Assembly: GCA_965278985.1 (NCBI GenBank)
Contig: OZ257131.1
Span: 4,650,001-4,714,000 of the forward strand
DNA from: CAISIP01 sp965278985
GTDB lineage: Bacteria; Pseudomonadota; Gammaproteobacteria; Burkholderiales; Burkholderiaceae_C
Direction: 5' to 3'
Length of the DNA: 64,000 nucleotides
How positions within the stretch are numbered: the stretch's first letter is position 1; every line of letters begins with the position of its first letter. Below are positions 1-9,845 of the stretch, piece by piece. The notes under the pieces are model-generated. The model did no database searches and was not told the origin of the DNA. It was given only the letters and a program-made list of their open reading frames with translations. The position numbers were made by a program, and so were the translations under genes.

Positions 1-1
1 C

Positions 2-988
2 CGTCCCCGCCGGTTGCGTCGAGACGCCTTCACGCGCGACCTGGTGCGCGAGCACCGGCTCGCGCCCGAAGACCTGATCTACCCCGTCTTCGTGGTCGAC
101 GGCCAGCAGCAGCGCCAGGCCGTCGCGTCCATGCCCGGCGTGGAGCGGGTGAGCCTGGACCTGCTGCTGCCCGTGGCCGAGCGCTGCCTGCAGCTGGGTG
201 TGCCGGCGCTGGCGCTGTTCCCGGTGATCGACCCCGCCCTCAAGACGCCCGATGGACGCGAGGCCCTGAACCCCGAAGGCCTGGTGCCGCGCGTGGTGCG
301 CGCGCTGAAGGAACGCTTCCCCGAGCTGGGCGTGATGACCGACGTGGCGCTGGACCCCTTCACCAGCCACGGCCAGGACGGCCTGCTGCACCCGGACCCT
401 GCCGAGAACGGCTACATCCTGAACGACGAAACGGTGGAGGTGCTGGTGCAGCAGGCCCTGGTACAGGCCGATGCCGGCGTGGACATCGTGGCGCCCAGCG
501 ACATGATGGACGGCCGCATCGGCGCGATCCGCAGGGCGCTGGAGTCCAAGGGCCACGTCCACACCCGCATCATGGCCTACAGCGCCAAGTACGCCAGCGC
601 TTTCTACGGACCCTTCCGCGACGCCGTGGGCTCGGCCACGAACCTAGGCAAGAGCAACAAGAAGGTCTACCAGATGGACCCCGGCAACAGCGACGAAGCC
701 CTGCGCGAGGTGGCGATGGATATCGCCGAAGGTGCCGACATGGTGATGGTCAAGCCCGGCATGCCCTACCTGGACATCGTGCGCCGCGTGAAGGACGAAT
801 TCCGCGTGCCCACCTTCGCCTACCAGGTCAGCGGCGAATACGCGATGCTGCAGGCCGCCGGCCGCAACGGCTGGCTGGACCTCGAGGCGGTGATGATGGA
901 GAGCCTGCTGGCCTTCCGCCGCGCCGGGGCGGACGGGGTGCTGACCTACTTTGCGCTGGAGGCTGCCGAGCGGCTGCGCCGGGGCTGA
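2..988 (+). CDS. hemB: Delta-aminolevulinic acid dehydratase (porphobilinogen synthase), 5' end cut by window
   Basis: HemB condenses two 5-aminolevulinate molecules to porphobilinogen in cytosolic tetrapyrrole synthesis. The frame is open from base 2 and reads RPRRLRRDAFTRDLVRE, the usual HemB N-terminus, so the TTG at base 14 is an internal leucine codon and the true start lies outside the window. Counting from that leucine, the two Schiff-base lysines are in SAKYASAFYGPFR (residue 192) and MVMVKPGMPYLD (residue 247). The metal-site segment reads DVALDPFTSHGQDG, with Ala/Asp where zinc enzymes carry cysteines, as in the Mg-dependent Pseudomonas type. The frame ends normally. No partner gene is visible upstream because the window starts here. 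Confidence 0.95.
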   Translation, partial: RPRRLRRDAFTRDLVREHRLAPEDLIYPVFVVDGQQQRQAVASMPGVERVSLDLLLPVAERCLQLGVPALALFPVIDPALKTPDGREALNPEGLVPRVVRALKERFPELGVMTDVALDPFTSHGQDGLLHPDPAENGYILNDETVEVLVQQALVQADAGVDIVAPSDMMDGRIGAIRRALESKGHVHTRIMAYSAKYASAFYGPFRDAVGSATNLGKSNKKVYQMDPGNSDEALREVAMDIAEGADMVMVKPGMPYLDIVRRVKDEFRVPTFAYQVSGEYAMLQAAGRNGWLDLEAVMMESLLAFRRAGADGVLTYFALEAAERLRRG

Positions 989-1249
989 CCCGGGACGTCG
1001 GTGGCAGGCGGTGGCAGGTGGTGGCCTGCACGCCTCGCCACGGGCAGCGCAGCTGCGGACCTGCATGCGGGCCTGTTGGCGCACTGCAACACGCGGGCGA
1101 CGCACGGTGGCTTCCATCGCGGGGCGCTCGGCCGATACCCGATAGACTGTAAGCGTACGTAGCCGAGGTGCACCGCGCACTGCTGGCCACACGCTGCGGA
1201 AGACGCGCTGACCTCCCAGCAGTCCCGGCAGCCGCCGAAGGAATTCCGC

Positions 1250-4200
1250 ATGCTTTCCATCGCATCCGCTGTCTCACCGTTCGCGCCCGTTGTCCCCCGC
1301 CCCCGCTGCTCTCCCACCCCCCTGGCGCTCGCGCTGGCCCTGGCCTTTGCAGCGATGCCTCCGGCCAGCCGGGCCCAGGCCCTGCCCACCGGCGGCGTGG
1401 CCATCCACGGCCAGTCACAGATCACCCAGCCCGCAGCGAACCAGCTGCGGGTGACCACCCAGAACGGCGCGGGCACGAACCATTCGGCCATCGACTGGCA
1501 GGGCTTCTCCATTGGCGCGGGCGCCGGCGTGTATTTCCAGCAGCCTGGCGCCACCAGCACCTCCATCAACCGCGTGGTCACGAACACGCCCTCGCAGCTT
1601 TTCGGCAACCTGGGCTCCAACGGCCACCTGGTGCTGGTGAACCAGGCCGGCATCGCCGTCGGTGCCGGCGCGGTGATCGACACGGCCGGCTTCACGGCGT
1701 CCACGCTGGGCATGTCGCAGGCCGATGCCATCGCAGGGCGGATGCGCTTCGGGGATGCCGGCGTGCTGGGCACGGCCACGCTGACCGTGGACGGACAGAT
1801 CCTGGCGCGCCATGGCGACGTGGTGCTGATCGCGCCGCAGCTGGACACCGGCGCCAGCGCCCTGGTACAGGCCCCCAATGGCGCCACGGTGCTGGCAGCG
1901 GGCCAGCAGGTGGAGATCACGGGCCGCGGCCTGGAAGGCATCCGCCTCGTGGTGCAGGCGCCGGAGAACGCGGTGCGCAACCTGGGCATGCTCACGGGCG
2001 ACGCAGTGGGCATCTTCGCGGGCACGCTGCACCATAGCGGGCAGATCTCGGCCACGACCGCCGCGCTGGAAGGCGGCAGGGTGGTGCTGAAAGCGGCAGG
2101 CGACGTGTACGTCGAGGGGCAGGGCACGGTCACGGCAACCGGCACGGGCGTGCAGGCACACGGCGGCAGCGTGGACGTGCTGGGCCACCGCGTGGTGCTG
2201 ACCGACCAGGCGCAGGTGGACGTGTCGGGCACGCAGGGCGGCGGCCGCATCCGGATCGGCGGCGACTTCCAGGGCAGGAATGCGGAGGTGCCGAATGCCG
2301 AGCGGACCTACGTGGGACCGGACACCACGGTGCGCGCGGATGCCATGCAGCGCGGCGAGGGCGGACGCATCATCGTGTGGGCCGACCAGCAGACGCTGGC
2401 GGCCGGCCAGATCAGTGCGCGCGGTGGGGCGCTGGGCGGTGACGGGGGCTTCGCCGAAGTGTCCGGCAAGCAGGCCCTGGCCTTCGACGCGGCCGTGAAC
2501 CTCGGCGCCCCGCAGGGCCACCAGGGCACGCTGCTGCTCGACCCGCAGAACATCACGCTGACCAACTCCGGGGCGACGCTGACGCAGGCGCTGCTGGATT
2601 TCCTGAACAACACCCTGGGCCTCAACACCACCATCAACGTCGCCAGCCTGAGCGGCCTGGCCGGCGACGTCGTGCTGCAGGCCACGCAGAACATCGACGT
2701 CAACGCGGCCATCAATCTGGCCAACAAGGCCCTCACGCTGCAGGCGCAGGACGACATCAACGTGAGCGCGGGCATCACCCTGACCACGGCGGGCAAGGCG
2801 CTGACGCTGGAGGCGGGCGGCATCATCACGGTGAATGCCGCCCTCGCCACCAACAACGGCGCCATCGTCCTGCAAGCCAACGCACCGGGCCTGAATGGCC
2901 CTGGCCCCAGCGGCAGTGCGGTGTATGTGGGCGCCGGCGGGTCGCTGGCCAGCACCAACGGCGCCATCACGCTGTGGTCCGAAGGCAGCGACGTGGGCGG
3001 CAACAGCATCTACCTCAGCGGCACTGTCAACGCCGGCACGGGCACGCTGACGCTGCAGGGCCAGCGCATCGACCAGGTCCTCGGCTCCGCACTGTTCGGT
3101 GGCAGCGTGTCGATGCTGTCCGACGCGGCCATCACCCTGGCCGGCACCACCCTCGCGTCCGCCGGGCTCGACGCACAGACCAGCTCCTCGGTCAACGGCG
3201 ACATGGTGGTCACCAACCTCGTGGAGTCCGCGGGCGCCATGTCGCTGGACATCGCCCGGACGCTGCGGGTCGCCTCCACCGCCGGCAGCGCGGCCGCATT
3301 GCGCGCCTCGGGTGGGCAGACCATCGACGCGCAGACCGTGCAGGTGCAGGGAGGCACCGGAGGCGCCGCCTCCATCGAGAACAACGGCACCGGCCCGCAG
3401 ACCATCACGGCCAACACCGTCACGCTGACCGGGGGCGCCACTGGGAGCAACAACTACGCATTGATCAGAAGCAACGGTGACCAGAGCCTGTCGTCCATCA
3501 ACTACGCTCTTACCGGTGGCGCCGGGACCATCGGCAACTTCGCGGCCATCCGCCAGGTCAATGCCGGCGCGTTCTCGCAGACGGTGACCGTACGCAGCGG
3601 GGGCAGCGTCGTGCTGCAAGGCGGTTCGTCCACGGCCAGCGGTCTGGGCGCGGGCGTGGACAACAGCCACGCGGCGATCGACGCCGAGGGCACCGGCGGC
3701 CAGACGGTACAGTTCCTCTCCGGTGGGAACCTGACGCTCACCGGCGGCTCCGTGGGCAGCGGCAACTACGCGGAGGTCTGGAGCCGGAACAACCAGGTGA
3801 TGTCCGGCAACGCCGTTATCCAGCTGACGGGCGGCACCAGTGGCGGCAGCGACCTGAACGACAACAACAACGGTGCCTCCTTGGTGGCCGACCTGGGCAA
3901 CCAGTCCATCACCGCGCAGGGCATCACGCTGCAAGGCGGTTCGGGCGGTACGGCCAACGCGGCCCTGATCGTGGGCCAAATGCTGCAGACCCTCACGGTC
4001 GGCGCCGGGGGCATCAGCATGACGGGCGGCGGTGGCACGGGCGCCGACAAGACGAATCTGGCCGGCATCCTGCAATTCGGCACCGGTGCCGGCGCGGGCC
4101 AGCAGATCAGCCTGCAGGGCAACCTGACACTGCAGGGAGGCTCCAGCGCCGCCACCAATGTGGGCCTGTACCTGGGCACCGATCCGCCGCCCAATTTCGG

Positions 4201-7200
4201 CGCCGGCAGCAGCGCCCTGATCCGCAGCGACGGCCTCGCCCAGACCATCACCTTCACCACCGCGGGCCGCACGCTGGGCATGACCGGCGGCTCCAACGGC
4301 AGCCGCAATGAAGCCAGCATCGAGGCCTATGGCGGCACCCAGACCATCCAGGGCAGCACCACGGCCAACGCGCCGACCCTGCAGATCACGGCGGGCAGCG
4401 GCGGCGTGACGGGCGAAGGCAACTATGCCCGGATCACCAACTACACGGCCGCCCTGCAGACACTCGACGTGGGCACCACCACGCTCAACGGCGGCAACGG
4501 CACCGGCGTGGACGGTGCGGCACTGGTCACCGCGGCACTGCAGGACATCACGGTGCGCGGCAGCCTGGCGCTGCAGGGCGGCAGCGGCACCACCACCAAT
4601 GGCGGCGCACGCATCGGCGGCCGCGTCACGGGCAACACGAACCTGACCCTGCATGCCACCGGCAACATCGACGTGACCGGGCAGGCCAACGGCGCGGCCC
4701 TGGGCTCCAGCCCCACCGGCGTGGCCCAGACCAACACCATCGACGCCACGGCCGACGGCAACATCACGCTCACGCCCGGCGGGGTGTCCGGCGGGGTGCG
4801 CGTGGGCTCGCGCGCAGGCGACGTGCAGGCCGGCGACATCCGGCTGGTGGCTGGCAACAGCATCACGCTGGCCGCCGGCGGCGGCGGCACCGCGGCCATC
4901 CGCACGCTGGGCGACGTGGCGCTCAGCGCCACCAGTGGCAGCATCACGCAGGACACCACGGCCCTCATCATGGCCGGCTTCCTGTCGGCGAATGCGCACT
5001 CGGGCATCGGCTTCGGTGGCAGTGGCAATGCAGCCACCCTCGTCTACCTGAACAACGCCAGCAGTGGCGCGATCAACTTCACCGGTGCCGCGGGCGCGAC
5101 CACGACCTTCACCGGCATCGACCAATTCGCCGGCGGCAACGTGGGCCTCTACGTGGACGGTTTCGCCGCCACCGGCCCGATCAACGCACTGGGAGGTACC
5201 GTGACCATCGCGCCGGCCACGGCCGCGCGCGATGTCCGCATCGAAACCGCCGCCACGCCGGGGGTGCTGAGCCTGTCGCCCGCCGCGCTGCAGTCGTTCC
5301 ACACCGGCGACCTGCGCATCGGGCGTTTCGACGGCAGCGGCACGCTGACGCTGGATGCGGTGGTGAGTGGCCTGGACGTGGCCGGCCTCGCGTTGTGGAA
5401 CGGCGGCAACATCGTGGGCACGGCAGGCAGCAACCTCAGCCTGGCCAGCGACGTGGAGCTGCGCGCCAGCGGCGACATCACGCTCACCGGTGTCGGGATC
5501 TTCCTGGCCGACAACCGGAGCCTCTCGATCCAGGCCGACCAGGACCTCAACGGCACTGGCAGCGTGTCCATCGACCGATCGACGCTGCAGGTGGGCAGCA
5601 GCGCCGCCAACACCCTGGGCAACATGGGTGTGTCGGGCGCGACCGTGCAGGTCTCGGCCACCACGGGCAGCACCTCGCTCACCGTGCAGGGTGCAGGCAA
5701 CCAGGCCTTCCAGGCGCAGCAGGAGATCCGCTTCCTCAACGGCAGCAGCGGCACCGACGACGTGCTGGTCACGACCGGCACCGGCACGCAGAGCTTCTCT
5801 GCCGGCACGATGCTGCGGCTGCAGGGCGGCGCGGGTGATGCCACCACCACCTATGTGTCCGCAGGTGGCGCGCAGACGGTGTCCGCGCTGGGGCTGGAGA
5901 TACTGGGGGGCGCCTCGGGCACGGCCAACGGCAACTACGCGTGGCTGCAGGCGGCGGGCAACCAGACGCTGGCCGTCGGCGCGGCCGGCATCACGCTGAC
6001 GGGCGGTGGCGGCAGCTTCACGGCCAACAACGCGTTGCTGACGCAGTCGGGCAGCGGCAACACGCAGACCATCAGCCTCACAGGCGGAGGCGGCATCACG
6101 CTGCAGGGCGGCTCGTCGTCGGGCGGTGGGTGGGTAAGCACGCCAGGCGGCGCCACGCAAGGCAGTGGTGCGTCGCTCGGCACCGCAGGCACGCAGGCCA
6201 TCACCCTGGACGGCGGCGCCATCACGCTGCAGGGGGGCACGGTCGGCAGGGTCAACATCGCGTCGCTCTACGCGACCGGCGCCAGCCAGAGCATCAGCGG
6301 CGCGTCGTCGCTCACGATCACCGGCGGTGCCAACGGCGGCGCCGACGACCTGGGGAACTTCGCCACGATCAACGCCTCGGGCACGCAGACGATCTCGGCC
6401 AGCAGCATCACGCTGACGGGCGGCGCGAACGGTGCGGAGAACTTCGCGCGCATCCTGAGCCAGGGCAACCAGGGCATCACGGCCTCGGGCATGTCCCTGA
6501 CGGGGGGCGCGGATGGTGGCGGTGTGGACATGGGCAACCGCGCCGTGGTGCAGTCCAACGCCAGCCAGACGCTCACACTCGGCGCGGGCGGCCTCACACT
6601 CACGGGCGGCGGCGGCAGCCTGACCGACAACGCCGCGATGGTGCTGCAGGAGGGCACCGGCAGCGCGACGCAGACCATCACCATCGGCACGGGCGGCAAC
6701 CTGGCGATGACCGGCGGCAGCTCGGCGATGGTGGGCGTGGGCGGTGCCACGCACGGCAGCCGCGCGCTGATCGAATCCCTGGGTGCGGCGCAGACCATCA
6801 GCCTGGCCACCGGCGGCATCACGCTCACGGGGGGTAGCGCCGGCAGCCGGGCCTATGCGCAGATCTACGCCGAGAACGGCAGCCAGACCGTCAACGCGGC
6901 CGGCGCGCTGGTGCTCACCGGCGGCAGCGGCGGCGGGGCGGCCGACGAAGGCAACCTGGCGCGCATCCTGGCATCTGCAGGGCTGCAGACAATCAACGCG
7001 GGCGCCACCACGCTGCTGGGCGGCGCGGCCGGCACGGAGAACACGGCCACCATCCAGGCCCCTGCGCAGCAGGTCACCATCGGTGGCAACCTCGCGCTGA
7101 CCGGCGGTGGATCCACCACCGGCGGCGCACGCATCGGCGGTACCACCGGCAACACCCAGCTGGCGCTGGACGTGGCCGGCAACGTGACCCTCTCCGGCGG

Positions 7201-9835
7201 CTCGGGCAGCGGTGCGGCCATCGGCAGCAGCAGCACGGGCAGCGGCCTGGCCAACACCATCACGCTGCACGCCACGGGCGCGCTGAACTTCAACCCCAGC
7301 GGCACGCGCGGCGTGCGCATCGGCTCCACGGCGGCCGACGTGGCGGGCGGCAACATCAGCGTCTCGGCCGATGGTGGCATCGTCTTCAACGCCAGCGGCA
7401 CGGTGGGCACGGCAGCCATCCGCACGCTGGGCAACGTCACGCTGCAGTCCAGCGCCGGCAGCATCAACCAGTCTTCCGAGGCCGTGGTCCTGGCCGGCCA
7501 GCTCTCGGCATCGGCACAAGGCTTCATCGGCATGCTGGGCACGAACAGCGTGGGCCGTTTTGCCGCCAACACCGATACGGGCGACATCGCCTTCAGCAAC
7601 ACGCAGGCCTTCGCGCTGGGCAACATCGACAGCGCCAACGGCCTGCTGCTCTCGACCGGCGGCAATGGCGCGATCACGCAGGCCGCGGGCAGCACCGTGC
7701 TCGTGGAGGGCGATACATCGATCAACACGGGCAGCGGCAACATCGCGCTCACCGAGGCCACCAACAATTTCCAGGGCGCCGTCGGCGCCACGGGGGGCAT
7801 CGTGCGCATCCGCGATGCCACCGGCCTGCTGCTGGACGACTTCCATGTGGCCGGGCTGGTGGTGCAGGCAGGCGGCGCGATCACCGTGGGCGGCAGCATC
7901 CAGGCCAGCCTGGCGGGCGACGCCGTGGCGCTGGCCTCGCTGGGCGGCGCACTGGACGCAACGGACGGCAGCATCCTCACGCCGAACGGGCGCTGGCTGC
8001 TGTACCTGGCCGCGCCGGGCGCACACGCCTTCGGCAGCCTTGCGCCCGACTTCAAGCAGTACGGCGCCACGCTGGCCACGCCGGTCCTGGGCGCTGGCAA
8101 CGGGCTGCTGTATGGCATCACCCCCACGGTCGGCGCGAGCCTGGGCGGTGCACCCCTGGGCAAGACCTACGATGGGCTGGCCAGCATCGCCACGGCTGGC
8201 GCGGTGGCCACGGCCACCGGCGCACTCTCCGGCGACGCCGTGGTGCTGGGCCTGGCCGCCACGGGCACGCTGGACAGCAAGAACGTGGGCACCGGCAAGA
8301 CCATGACGGCCGGCGTGCAGATTGCCAGCGCCAGCGCCGGGGGTATCCCGGTCTATGGCTATGTGTTCACCGACAGCGGGACCGGCAGCAGCAGCGTCAG
8401 CGGTGCCGTGGCCACCGTGACACCCGCCACCATCACCGGCATCGGGGGCGTCGCCGCCACCAAGACCTACGACGGCAGCACGGCCCTGACACCCGGGACC
8501 ACCCTGCAGACGACCGGCGCTGTGATCGCAGGCGCGGTGGCGGGCGACCAGCTGGGCATCGCGTACACCGGCGGCGGCTTCGGCAGCGCCAATGCCGGCA
8601 CGCAGGCACTGTTGCTCACGGGCGTGAGCCTGACCGGGGCCGACGCGGGCAACTACGTGTTCGCCGGCAGCACCGCCAGCGGCACGGGCACCATCCTGGC
8701 CCTGCCCACCAGCACCTGGACGGGCAGCGGCGGCGACAGCCTGTGGTCCAACCCGCTGAACTGGGCGCTGGGCGCGGTGCCCGCAGGCCAGAACGTGCTG
8801 GCCGTGGTGGTGCCGGTCGGCAGCGGCAGCATCGTCTTCGACGCGGCCGCGGGCAGCACCAGCCTGCAGTCGCTGACCAGTGCACGGCCCGTGGTGCTGA
8901 GTGGCGGCAGCCTGGACATCGGGAGCCTGCTGCAGACCAGCCAGTACAGCCAGAGCGGCGGAGCCCTTGTCGGCGCGGGCCAGCTGCAGGTCAGCGGCAG
9001 CTTCAGCCAGAGCGGCGGCAGCATCAGCGTCGGCAGCGTGGACATCGCGCAGGCCAGCGGCAACCTGCAGCTGGGCCAGATCACCGCCGGCAGCATGCAG
9101 CTGGCCGCCGCCACCGGGGCCATCGTGCAGCGCAGCGGCACCCGCATCACCACCGGCGCGCTGCTGGCCACGGCCAACCAGGGCATCGTGCTGGGCAACA
9201 GTGGCAACCAGATCGGCAGCCTCTCGGCGCGCAACACCGGCAGCGGCAACATCATGGTCCGCAACGCCGGCGTGCTCACGCTCCAATCGCTGGCCAACGC
9301 AGGGGGCGACATCAGCGTGGACAACGTGGGGGAGGTGGTGTCCTTGGGAGCCATCGAGGCGTCGAACGACGTGGTCGTGGGCGCGCACAGCCCGCTCACC
9401 ATCGGCAACGGCGGCGTCACGGCGGGGCATGACATCGTGCTGTCGGCGGGCGACGCGCCCGGCACGCCGGACGACATCCTCACGCTGAACGGCGCCCTGC
9501 GTGCCGGCAACAGCGTGACGCTGTTCGCGGGCTCCTTGCTGCAGCAGAACAACGCGGTCTTCGGCGCCAACGGCATCACGGCATTCGCGACCGACACCAT
9601 CCGCTACGGGCTGCTGGCCAGCGCCAACAACCCGCCCATCAGCTACCGCACCGCTGCCGGGGTGATGGCGCCACCACCACGGGTAGCAGGGCAGAGCGCC
9701 CAGGAGGGCCCGAGCAACCCTGCCACCTTCACCGACAGCTTCCGGCAGCAGGTCGACGGCGCGCCACCCCAGACACTGGACGAGCGCCGCAAGGACGAGG
9801 ACGCCATCGTCGCCGAAGGCGAGATCTGCAAGTAG
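1250..9835 (+). CDS. Filamentous-haemagglutinin-like TpsA exoprotein with duplicated repeat array and YDG domains
   Basis: A 2861-residue secreted adhesin-like protein. ATG is preceded by AAGGA at good spacing. An N-terminal signal (hydrophobic stretch to about residue 43, cleavage near SRA-QALPTG) leads into a two-partner-secretion haemagglutinin domain (about residues 45-290) with the sub-motif NGHLVLVNQAGIAVGAGA, where NQAG replaces the usual NPNG. The family follow-on GGFAEVSGK (about 400) and LLLDPQNITL (about 430) come next. Residues about 690-1960 are imperfect repeats built on QTI-x(4)-ITLTGG. Two YDG/MBG-like domains begin with KTYDG at about 2304 and 2404. I see only one cysteine after the signal, third from the C-terminus. 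No TpsB transporter gene is adjacent. Predicted fold is a right-handed beta-helix; the ligand is unknown. Confidence 0.9.
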   Translation: MLSIASAVSPFAPVVPRPRCSPTPLALALALAFAAMPPASRAQALPTGGVAIHGQSQITQPAANQLRVTTQNGAGTNHSAIDWQGFSIGAGAGVYFQQPGATSTSINRVVTNTPSQLFGNLGSNGHLVLVNQAGIAVGAGAVIDTAGFTASTLGMSQADAIAGRMRFGDAGVLGTATLTVDGQILARHGDVVLIAPQLDTGASALVQAPNGATVLAAGQQVEITGRGLEGIRLVVQAPENAVRNLGMLTGDAVGIFAGTLHHSGQISATTAALEGGRVVLKAAGDVYVEGQGTVTATGTGVQAHGGSVDVLGHRVVLTDQAQVDVSGTQGGGRIRIGGDFQGRNAEVPNAERTYVGPDTTVRADAMQRGEGGRIIVWADQQTLAAGQISARGGALGGDGGFAEVSGKQALAFDAAVNLGAPQGHQGTLLLDPQNITLTNSGATLTQALLDFLNNTLGLNTTINVASLSGLAGDVVLQATQNIDVNAAINLANKALTLQAQDDINVSAGITLTTAGKALTLEAGGIITVNAALATNNGAIVLQANAPGLNGPGPSGSAVYVGAGGSLASTNGAITLWSEGSDVGGNSIYLSGTVNAGTGTLTLQGQRIDQVLGSALFGGSVSMLSDAAITLAGTTLASAGLDAQTSSSVNGDMVVTNLVESAGAMSLDIARTLRVASTAGSAAALRASGGQTIDAQTVQVQGGTGGAASIENNGTGPQTITANTVTLTGGATGSNNYALIRSNGDQSLSSINYALTGGAGTIGNFAAIRQVNAGAFSQTVTVRSGGSVVLQGGSSTASGLGAGVDNSHAAIDAEGTGGQTVQFLSGGNLTLTGGSVGSGNYAEVWSRNNQVMSGNAVIQLTGGTSGGSDLNDNNNGASLVADLGNQSITAQGITLQGGSGGTANAALIVGQMLQTLTVGAGGISMTGGGGTGADKTNLAGILQFGTGAGAGQQISLQGNLTLQGGSSAATNVGLYLGTDPPPNFGAGSSALIRSDGLAQTITFTTAGRTLGMTGGSNGSRNEASIEAYGGTQTIQGSTTANAPTLQITAGSGGVTGEGNYARITNYTAALQTLDVGTTTLNGGNGTGVDGAALVTAALQDITVRGSLALQGGSGTTTNGGARIGGRVTGNTNLTLHATGNIDVTGQANGAALGSSPTGVAQTNTIDATADGNITLTPGGVSGGVRVGSRAGDVQAGDIRLVAGNSITLAAGGGGTAAIRTLGDVALSATSGSITQDTTALIMAGFLSANAHSGIGFGGSGNAATLVYLNNASSGAINFTGAAGATTTFTGIDQFAGGNVGLYVDGFAATGPINALGGTVTIAPATAARDVRIETAATPGVLSLSPAALQSFHTGDLRIGRFDGSGTLTLDAVVSGLDVAGLALWNGGNIVGTAGSNLSLASDVELRASGDITLTGVGIFLADNRSLSIQADQDLNGTGSVSIDRSTLQVGSSAANTLGNMGVSGATVQVSATTGSTSLTVQGAGNQAFQAQQEIRFLNGSSGTDDVLVTTGTGTQSFSAGTMLRLQGGAGDATTTYVSAGGAQTVSALGLEILGGASGTANGNYAWLQAAGNQTLAVGAAGITLTGGGGSFTANNALLTQSGSGNTQTISLTGGGGITLQGGSSSGGGWVSTPGGATQGSGASLGTAGTQAITLDGGAITLQGGTVGRVNIASLYATGASQSISGASSLTITGGANGGADDLGNFATINASGTQTISASSITLTGGANGAENFARILSQGNQGITASGMSLTGGADGGGVDMGNRAVVQSNASQTLTLGAGGLTLTGGGGSLTDNAAMVLQEGTGSATQTITIGTGGNLAMTGGSSAMVGVGGATHGSRALIESLGAAQTISLATGGITLTGGSAGSRAYAQIYAENGSQTVNAAGALVLTGGSGGGAADEGNLARILASAGLQTINAGATTLLGGAAGTENTATIQAPAQQVTIGGNLALTGGGSTTGGARIGGTTGNTQLALDVAGNVTLSGGSGSGAAIGSSSTGSGLANTITLHATGALNFNPSGTRGVRIGSTAADVAGGNISVSADGGIVFNASGTVGTAAIRTLGNVTLQSSAGSINQSSEAVVLAGQLSASAQGFIGMLGTNSVGRFAANTDTGDIAFSNTQAFALGNIDSANGLLLSTGGNGAITQAAGSTVLVEGDTSINTGSGNIALTEATNNFQGAVGATGGIVRIRDATGLLLDDFHVAGLVVQAGGAITVGGSIQASLAGDAVALASLGGALDATDGSILTPNGRWLLYLAAPGAHAFGSLAPDFKQYGATLATPVLGAGNGLLYGITPTVGASLGGAPLGKTYDGLASIATAGAVATATGALSGDAVVLGLAATGTLDSKNVGTGKTMTAGVQIASASAGGIPVYGYVFTDSGTGSSSVSGAVATVTPATITGIGGVAATKTYDGSTALTPGTTLQTTGAVIAGAVAGDQLGIAYTGGGFGSANAGTQALLLTGVSLTGADAGNYVFAGSTASGTGTILALPTSTWTGSGGDSLWSNPLNWALGAVPAGQNVLAVVVPVGSGSIVFDAAAGSTSLQSLTSARPVVLSGGSLDIGSLLQTSQYSQSGGALVGAGQLQVSGSFSQSGGSISVGSVDIAQASGNLQLGQITAGSMQLAAATGAIVQRSGTRITTGALLATANQGIVLGNSGNQIGSLSARNTGSGNIMVRNAGVLTLQSLANAGGDISVDNVGEVVSLGAIEASNDVVVGAHSPLTIGNGGVTAGHDIVLSAGDAPGTPDDILTLNGALRAGNSVTLFAGSLLQQNNAVFGANGITAFATDTIRYGLLASANNPPISYRTAAGVMAPPPRVAGQSAQEGPSNPATFTDSFRQQVDGAPPQTLDERRKDEDAIVAEGEICK
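3300..7540 (+). repeat. Degenerate tandem repeats in the haemagglutinin gene, arranged as two paralogous blocks
   Basis: Within the exoprotein gene, nearly 30 imperfect repeats of roughly 30-50 residues share the pattern QTI-x(3-5)-ITLTGG-x(2)-G-x(2)-N-x-A-x-I. They form two larger blocks that match each other in order. Block A (about 3300-5030) and block B (about 5700-7540) each end with the same series: GGARIGG, a GAA(L/I)GSS segment, (G/V)RVRIGS-like (GVRVGS/GVRIGS), GTAAIRTLG(D/N)V, then SGSI(T/N)Q-like. The offset is about 2.5 kb. This points to an internal segmental duplication followed by divergence. Confidence 0.8.
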
Positions 9836-9845
9836 GCGCGGCCGC

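Noticed and set aside
3300..7540. Repeated units considered as a CRISPR-like or DNA-level repeat array
   Set aside because: Units are degenerate at DNA level, contiguous, in frame and conserved as protein motifs. No uniform repeat-spacer pattern is present.
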